DNA from: Pseudomonadota bacterium
GTDB taxonomy: Bacteria > Bdellovibrionota > Bacteriovoracia > Bacteriovoracales > Bacteriovoracaceae
Direction: 5' to 3'
DNA: 9,632 nucleotides
Assembly (NCBI GenBank): GCA_021299675.1
Contig: JAJTIF010000049.1
Coordinates: 1 to 9,632 of the forward strand
Positions 6,682 through 9,632 of the stretch are shown piece by piece (within the stretch, counting starts at the first letter, position 1; each line of letters starts with the position of its first letter). Below the pieces are notes generated by a model. The model ran no database searches. It saw only the letters and a list, made by a program, of their open reading frames with translations, and was not told the DNA's origin. The position numbers were made by a program, and so were the translations under genes.

Positions 6682-7075
6682 ACTTCTTCTTTTCCGTGAT
6701 GAGCGAGATGTTGTCGAGCTTAAACTCTCTGAGCGTATCGAGAACCTTCACGAGCCGATCGTAGCGCACTCCCCCGTCCACACGAAGATTCACCAGCGTT
6801 TTTGCTTCCGCGGTCTTTAGAAATGAAGGTAACTCTTCCATCTCAGTCTTTTGACCATTAATAGCGAGCGAAGTATCAGAGAGCTCGATGGTTATATCTT
6901 TAAGCTTCTTCTCGTCTCCTTTACCATGCGCTGCTTGCGGCAGTTTCAAGAGAAGCGCGAGTTCGTCTTTCTTAAACACAGAGGTCACGAGAAAGAAAAT
7001 AAGTAAGAGAAAGACCACATCAATCAGCGGCGTAAGGTCGGGGGCCAGGGACTCGCGGCGGTGGCGACGGCTCAT
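6680..7075 (-). CDS. exbD: ExbD/TolR-family proton-channel subunit
   Basis: ExbD forms, with ExbB, the inner-membrane motor that uses the proton gradient to energise TonB. The 131-residue length is typical. A short basic N-terminus is followed by a single membrane helix at residues 14-34 (LTPLIDVVFLLLIFFLVTSVF). This contains D19, the counterpart of the essential membrane aspartate (Asp25 in E. coli ExbD). The rest is the periplasmic domain, including an LPQAA segment just after the helix, where ExbD/TolR proteins carry a conserved leucine-proline motif. It is the last gene of tonB-exbB-exbD and begins 3 bp after the exbB stop. TolR is the main alternative, but the tonB neighbour and the absence of tolA/tolB favour ExbD. 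Its stop codon lies in the T-run of the folE2 terminator. Confidence 0.92.
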   Translation of the reverse strand: MSRRHRRESLAPDLTPLIDVVFLLLIFFLVTSVFKKDELALLLKLPQAAHGKGDEKKLKDITIELSDTSLAINGQKTEMEELPSFLKTAEAKTLVNLRVDGGVRYDRLVKVLDTLREFKLDNISLITEKKK

Positions 7076-7078
7076 GGG

Positions 7079-7594
7079 CTACTTCCCTGCGAGCTTCGGA
7101 AGCACGAGCTTCTCAAGATTGATTTCTAAGCGATCAAGTTTTCCCGAAAGAAAGTTATGGGCAATGTAGTGTGGGATAGACACAATCAGACCCGCGATTG
7201 TGGTGATGAGTGCGAGCGAAATTCCTGAAGCAAATTCACCGGGGTTATTGAGGCCCTTGGCGGCAATCACCTGGAAGGCTTCGAAGATCCCGAGCACGGT
7301 ACCGAGAAGTCCTAAGAGAGGAGCAATCGTGGCAATTACTTTGATCACGGTCATGCCGTATTCGAGTTCACTGACTTTTGCTGTGATCATATCTTTGGCA
7401 TAGGACATCCCGTCACTACCCTGAACAGTTTTTTTCACTTCGCTAGCGAGGTCATCGGCGAGATTGGCGGTATTCTTTGTGAAGTCCTTGAGCACCCAAA
7501 AGCGCCAGCTCACCATGGAGAGGCCAATAATGTTCATGACGACGAGAATCCAAGTAATGGATCCACCTTGATTTACGTAATCAATTAAACGCAT
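7079..7594 (-). CDS. exbB: ExbB/TolQ/MotA-family proton-channel subunit
   Basis: ExbB is the pentameric inner-membrane scaffold of the Ton motor, pairing with ExbD to conduct protons and drive TonB. The protein has 171 residues, shorter than E. coli ExbB (244), mainly through a compact N-terminus and cytoplasmic loop. Three membrane helices are visible at about residues 12-34, 82-110 and 124-146. The MotA/TolQ/ExbB core (ATIAPLLGLLGTVLGIFEAFQVI, residues 88-110) and the third-helix segment GISLALITTIAGLIVSIPHYIAHNFL are well preserved. Its ATG has an AAGGA ribosome binding site 6 nt upstream. It follows tonB by 20 bp and precedes exbD by 3 bp, so all three should share one transcript. No TonB-dependent receptor lies in the window, so the cargo (iron chelate, cobalamin, sugar or other) is unknown. 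Confidence 0.92.
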   Translation of the reverse strand: MRLIDYVNQGGSITWILVVMNIIGLSMVSWRFWVLKDFTKNTANLADDLASEVKKTVQGSDGMSYAKDMITAKVSELEYGMTVIKVIATIAPLLGLLGTVLGIFEAFQVIAAKGLNNPGEFASGISLALITTIAGLIVSIPHYIAHNFLSGKLDRLEINLEKLVLPKLAGK

Positions 7595-7614
7595 AAATAA
7601 TCCTTCTTATTTGC

Positions 7615-8199
7615 TTATTGGTACAAAGAATAGCGCATCGGAATCTTCACTGTCATCGAATCCTCGCCAATTTCTGGAGGAATTGGACGAAAATGACGGA
7701 CTTCCATCACTGTCGCAAGGGCCGCTTGGTTTAAGCGCTCGTAAGGGCTTCCTTGCGTCACGTGGGCATCCATGATGTGACCGTCACCACTCAGCGTAAA
7801 AGTCACTTCAACCGTTCCCGTCTGACCCAGACGCTTGGCCTGCAAAGGATAGACTTTTTTGCTCTCAATCAATTGCCGCAACTCTCCCAGATAAACCAGC
7901 TTAAGGTCTTGAGTGGAGACACTGGTTGTGGGTGCTGTGCTGACCAGTGGTGAATTCATGACTTGAGGACGAGTGGTTTGAGTGGGCATCTCTTTAACCA
8001 GAGGCTTGGGAATAATTTTCTTGGGCGGCGACTGCACCTGCGCCTGTTCAAAGTAAACACGCAGACCAGCAGTTGATTGTGAAAGTGAGTGGGCGATCTC
8101 CTGAGAGAAGGTTTGAAACAAAAGTGCACACACATGCAGAAGCGCGATTCCCGTGAGTAGAATGTAGAGTGTGCGCGGGGATGTTTGGGTTTGGAACAT
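7615..8199 (-). CDS. tonB: TonB energy transducer
   Basis: TonB spans the periplasm and passes energy from ExbB-ExbD to outer-membrane TonB-dependent receptors. From the ATG at 8199 it has 194 residues, shorter than E. coli TonB (239). Residues 9-31 form an uncleaved membrane anchor with a histidine (H22) where E. coli TonB has its functional H20. Residues about 55-100 are a short, Pro/Lys/Thr-rich linker. Residues 103-194 form the C-terminal TonB fold (KVYPLQAKRLGQTGTVEVTF, then the GSPYERLNQAALATV and FRPIP segments). The frame is open to GTG 8286, with another ATG at 8274, but this would add 29 residues unlike the family before the anchor. None of these starts has a Shine-Dalgarno site. 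A promoter predicted at 8210-8237 would start the mRNA only about 4 nt before ATG 8199, which supports that start. First gene of tonB-exbB-exbD. Confidence 0.88.
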   Translation of the reverse strand: MFQTQTSPRTLYILLTGIALLHVCALLFQTFSQEIAHSLSQSTAGLRVYFEQAQVQSPPKKIIPKPLVKEMPTQTTRPQVMNSPLVSTAPTTSVSTQDLKLVYLGELRQLIESKKVYPLQAKRLGQTGTVEVTFTLSGDGHIMDAHVTQGSPYERLNQAALATVMEVRHFRPIPPEIGEDSMTVKIPMRYSLYQ

Positions 8200-8204
8200 A
8201 GTGG

Positions 8205-8237
8205 TGTTTAGTATACCAAACAAATGAAAGTCGTCTA
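8205..8237 (-). promoter_or_regulatory. Predicted tonB promoter with palindromic operator
   Basis: On the minus strand, an extended -10 box TGG-TATACT (8218-8210) lies 16 bp downstream of a -35-like TAGACG (8237-8232). The -10 box lies inside an imperfect palindrome, TGTTTAGTATACCAAACA (8205-8222), symmetric at 8 of 9 base pairs. A regulator bound there would cover the promoter. The palindrome does not resemble a Fur box or any site I know. The predicted start near 8203 leaves about 4 nt before the tonB ATG. Confidence 0.45.
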
Positions 8238-8260
8238 TAACATCTATAAAAAAGACTGAC

Positions 8261-8292
8261 TTGACACTTATCATACTCGGGGCCACTGTAAT
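8261..8292 (+). promoter_or_regulatory. Possible promoter of the MscS-family gene
   Basis: A perfect -35 hexamer TTGACA (8261-8266) is followed by TGTAAT (8287-8292), which matches the -10 consensus at 5 of 6 positions. The spacing is 20 bp, longer than the usual 16-18. The element is correctly placed, about 35 bp upstream of the channel start codon, and lies within the tonB/mscS divergent region. It is a weak prediction because of the spacing. Confidence 0.25.
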
Positions 8293-8325
8293 CTATTAAA
8301 AACCTGACATATCAAAGAGTTACCT

Positions 8326-9210
8326 ATGACATCAAGCATCTGGGATCACTTACAATTTATCGCTTCATGGTGGCATTACAAGATTTTCACCATTCAGGAT
8401 ATCCCGCTGACGATTGGTAATATCACTCTGGGTATCTTGCTGCTCTTGCTGGCCCGGCGTATGGCTTCCATGACCAGCCGTCTGATCATTAAACGTCTCG
8501 AGCATGTGGTCGACGATCGATCGGCCCTCAGCACCTACAGCATCATGATCAACACCGCCACACTCGTGCTCTTTGTGGTGATCGCTCTGACTGTAGCTGG
8601 TATCCCGCTTTCCATCTTCACTGTTATCGGTGGTGCGCTAGCGATCGGAATTGGTTTTGGTTCTCAAAACATCGTGAACAATTTCATCTCAGGCTTGATT
8701 CTCATGGCAGAAAAACCCATCAAGATCGGAGACATCGTCGAGGTCGGCTCGACCAGTGGAACCGTGATCGAAATCGGTGTGCGAGCGACAAGCATCAAAA
8801 CAGTGGAAAATAAAATTTGGATCATCCCTAATTCAAAATTTCTCGAGGAAGCGGTACTTAACTGGACCAACAATGACCAGATCGTGCGCACCGAGGTCAC
8901 CGTGGGCGTGGCTTATGGCAGTGACACAGAACTCGTCAGTAAGATCTCCCTTGAGGTCATGCAGCAGCTATCGTTTGTGGAAAAGAGTCCCTCGCCACGT
9001 GTGGTCTTTGATGAGTTCGGTGATCACGCGTTGATATTTAAGCTCATGTTCTGGGCGGATAATTCAAAAATTGATTCCTACCAAGACTGCCGCAGTGATC
9101 TGCGCTTTAAAATTGAAAAAGCCTTTCGGGAGAACAAGATCGAGATCTGTTACCAACAGAAAGATCTCCATATCCGCTCATCCATTCCATTAGAGATCAA
9201 AAAAGTTTAG
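8326..9210 (+). CDS. MscS-family mechanosensitive channel
   Basis: Small-conductance mechanosensitive channels open when membrane tension rises and release solutes during hypo-osmotic shock. The 294-residue protein is close to E. coli MscS (286). Three membrane helices are visible at about residues 28-45, 72-92 and 97-127. The last is the pore-lining TM3 with small-residue packing (IGGALAIGIGFGSQNIVNNFISGLILM). It is followed by the family motif PIKIGDIVEV at 131-140 and the beta domain (residues about 135-185, including IWIIPNSKFLEEAVLNW). An alpha/beta C-terminal domain completes the cytoplasmic cage. The start ATG has only a weak AAAGAG site. The gene is divergent from tonB and has no operon partner. 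Its last 14 bases overlap the end of the convergent oxidoreductase gene. The subfamily (MscS proper, or a YnaI/YbdG-like relative without the extra helices) cannot be fixed by eye. Confidence 0.93.
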   Translation: MTSSIWDHLQFIASWWHYKIFTIQDIPLTIGNITLGILLLLLARRMASMTSRLIIKRLEHVVDDRSALSTYSIMINTATLVLFVVIALTVAGIPLSIFTVIGGALAIGIGFGSQNIVNNFISGLILMAEKPIKIGDIVEVGSTSGTVIEIGVRATSIKTVENKIWIIPNSKFLEEAVLNWTNNDQIVRTEVTVGVAYGSDTELVSKISLEVMQQLSFVEKSPSPRVVFDEFGDHALIFKLMFWADNSKIDSYQDCRSDLRFKIEKAFRENKIEICYQQKDLHIRSSIPLEIKKV

Positions 9211-9632
9211 CCTTCATTTTTCGCCACCACTGCATCGAACCGGTGATGGTGGCGACCAGCCCCTGTCCTGGGAAAACGGTATCTCCCAACTGTGAAAGTC
9301 CATCACGCTTAAACTGCGATGGCCACAGCCACAGGGGATAACTCCAGCGATGAGGTAAGCCACCGACTCGACCTCCGGGCCTGAGGGTATAGTGATAAAA
9401 AGTCTTGGGGGTTCCAGCCGTCAAAAACTTCTCTTCGCTGACCTGATTGAAAGTCTGTCTAAAGTGCTGCCAGATTAAATTTTTATACTCTTCTTTTTTT
9501 TCTTCATACGCAGGCCCGCTCAGGTCCCACTCCTCTTCGGTGGTGTGGATGGAGATGGTCACAGTCTGCCATCCCTCGGGGGCACGAGTTGAATCCTCGG
9601 GGTGACTAAAAGAGCAAAAATAGTCAGGAACA
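9197..9632 (-). CDS. C-terminal part of a CrtI/phytoene-desaturase-like FAD oxidoreductase
   Basis: The last 144 residues of a larger protein are present; the frame stays open to the right edge, so the N-terminal FAD-binding domain lies outside. The segment starts in VPDYFCSFSHPEDSTRAPEGWQT, which resembles the strand-rich region before the C-terminus of CrtI/CrtN desaturases and related carotenoid isomerases and retinol saturases. After a helical, charged stretch it carries GGRVGGLP and then GDTVFPGQGLVATITGS, the conserved C-terminal FAD-contacting motif of this family. Such enzymes desaturate, isomerise or saturate polyene lipids using FAD. The exact substrate cannot be assigned, and no other carotenoid gene is in view. 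An internal GTG at 9562 is not a credible start because homology continues upstream of it. The stop overlaps the MscS-family gene tail-to-tail by 14 bp. Confidence 0.82.
   Translation of the reverse strand, partial: VPDYFCSFSHPEDSTRAPEGWQTVTISIHTTEEEWDLSGPAYEEKKEEYKNLIWQHFRQTFNQVSEEKFLTAGTPKTFYHYTLRPGGRVGGLPHRWSYPLWLWPSQFKRDGLSQLGDTVFPGQGLVATITGSMQWWRKMKAKLF

Noticed and set aside
8200..8286. N-terminal extension of TonB from GTG 8286
   Set aside because: The extra 29 residues precede the membrane anchor, do not resemble TonB, have no ribosome site and lie within the predicted promoter.

Overview
The window comes from the chromosome of a Gram-negative bacterium. It encodes an inner-membrane RND pump, a TolC-type outer-membrane channel and a TonB-ExbB-ExbD energy transducer, all of which need a double membrane. 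Base composition is balanced, genes are tightly packed, and Shine-Dalgarno sites are AGG/GGAG type. Gene content (FolE2, short Ton proteins, a carotenoid-type oxidoreductase) would fit the Bdellovibrionota or another delta-like lineage. That placement is a guess from gene style, not something the sequence proves. I see no mobile element, CRISPR array, tRNA or rRNA.

Left half (1-5540): a minus-strand operon transcribed as tolC-like, RND permease, tetR. The genes are 2 bp apart and then overlap by 4 bp. The operon has no periplasmic adaptor (membrane fusion protein) gene inside the window, and its regulator is the last gene. A TetR-type palindrome (TTCAAAC-N4-GTTTGAA) lies exactly where the operon transcript should start. 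A hairpin follows tetR, and a further minus-strand gene appears to start at position 3 and run off the left edge.

Middle (5450-6681): folE2, the zinc-independent GTP cyclohydrolase IB, is transcribed rightwards from a TATAAT box that overlaps the opposing -10 box of the efflux operon. The efflux operator therefore sits inside the predicted folE2 promoter too. The predicted folE2 transcript has a leader of about 180 nt with a perfect 10-bp stem, whose loop can pair with the folE2 ribosome binding site. A strong intrinsic terminator closes the gene.

Right half (6680-9632): a minus-strand tonB-exbB-exbD operon for proton-motive-force-driven outer-membrane import. Its predicted promoter carries an extended -10 box inside an imperfect 18-bp palindrome and would give an almost leaderless tonB mRNA. 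Divergently transcribed is a 294-residue MscS-family mechanosensitive channel. Its 3' end overlaps by 14 bp the end of a convergent gene that encodes the C-terminal part of a CrtI/phytoene-desaturase-like FAD oxidoreductase, which continues past the right edge.

Most of the window is ordinary envelope and cofactor biology. The points most worth a second look are the shared, overlapping efflux/folE2 promoter, the structured folE2 leader, the adaptor-less RND operon with an altered proton-relay site, and the palindrome at the tonB promoter.
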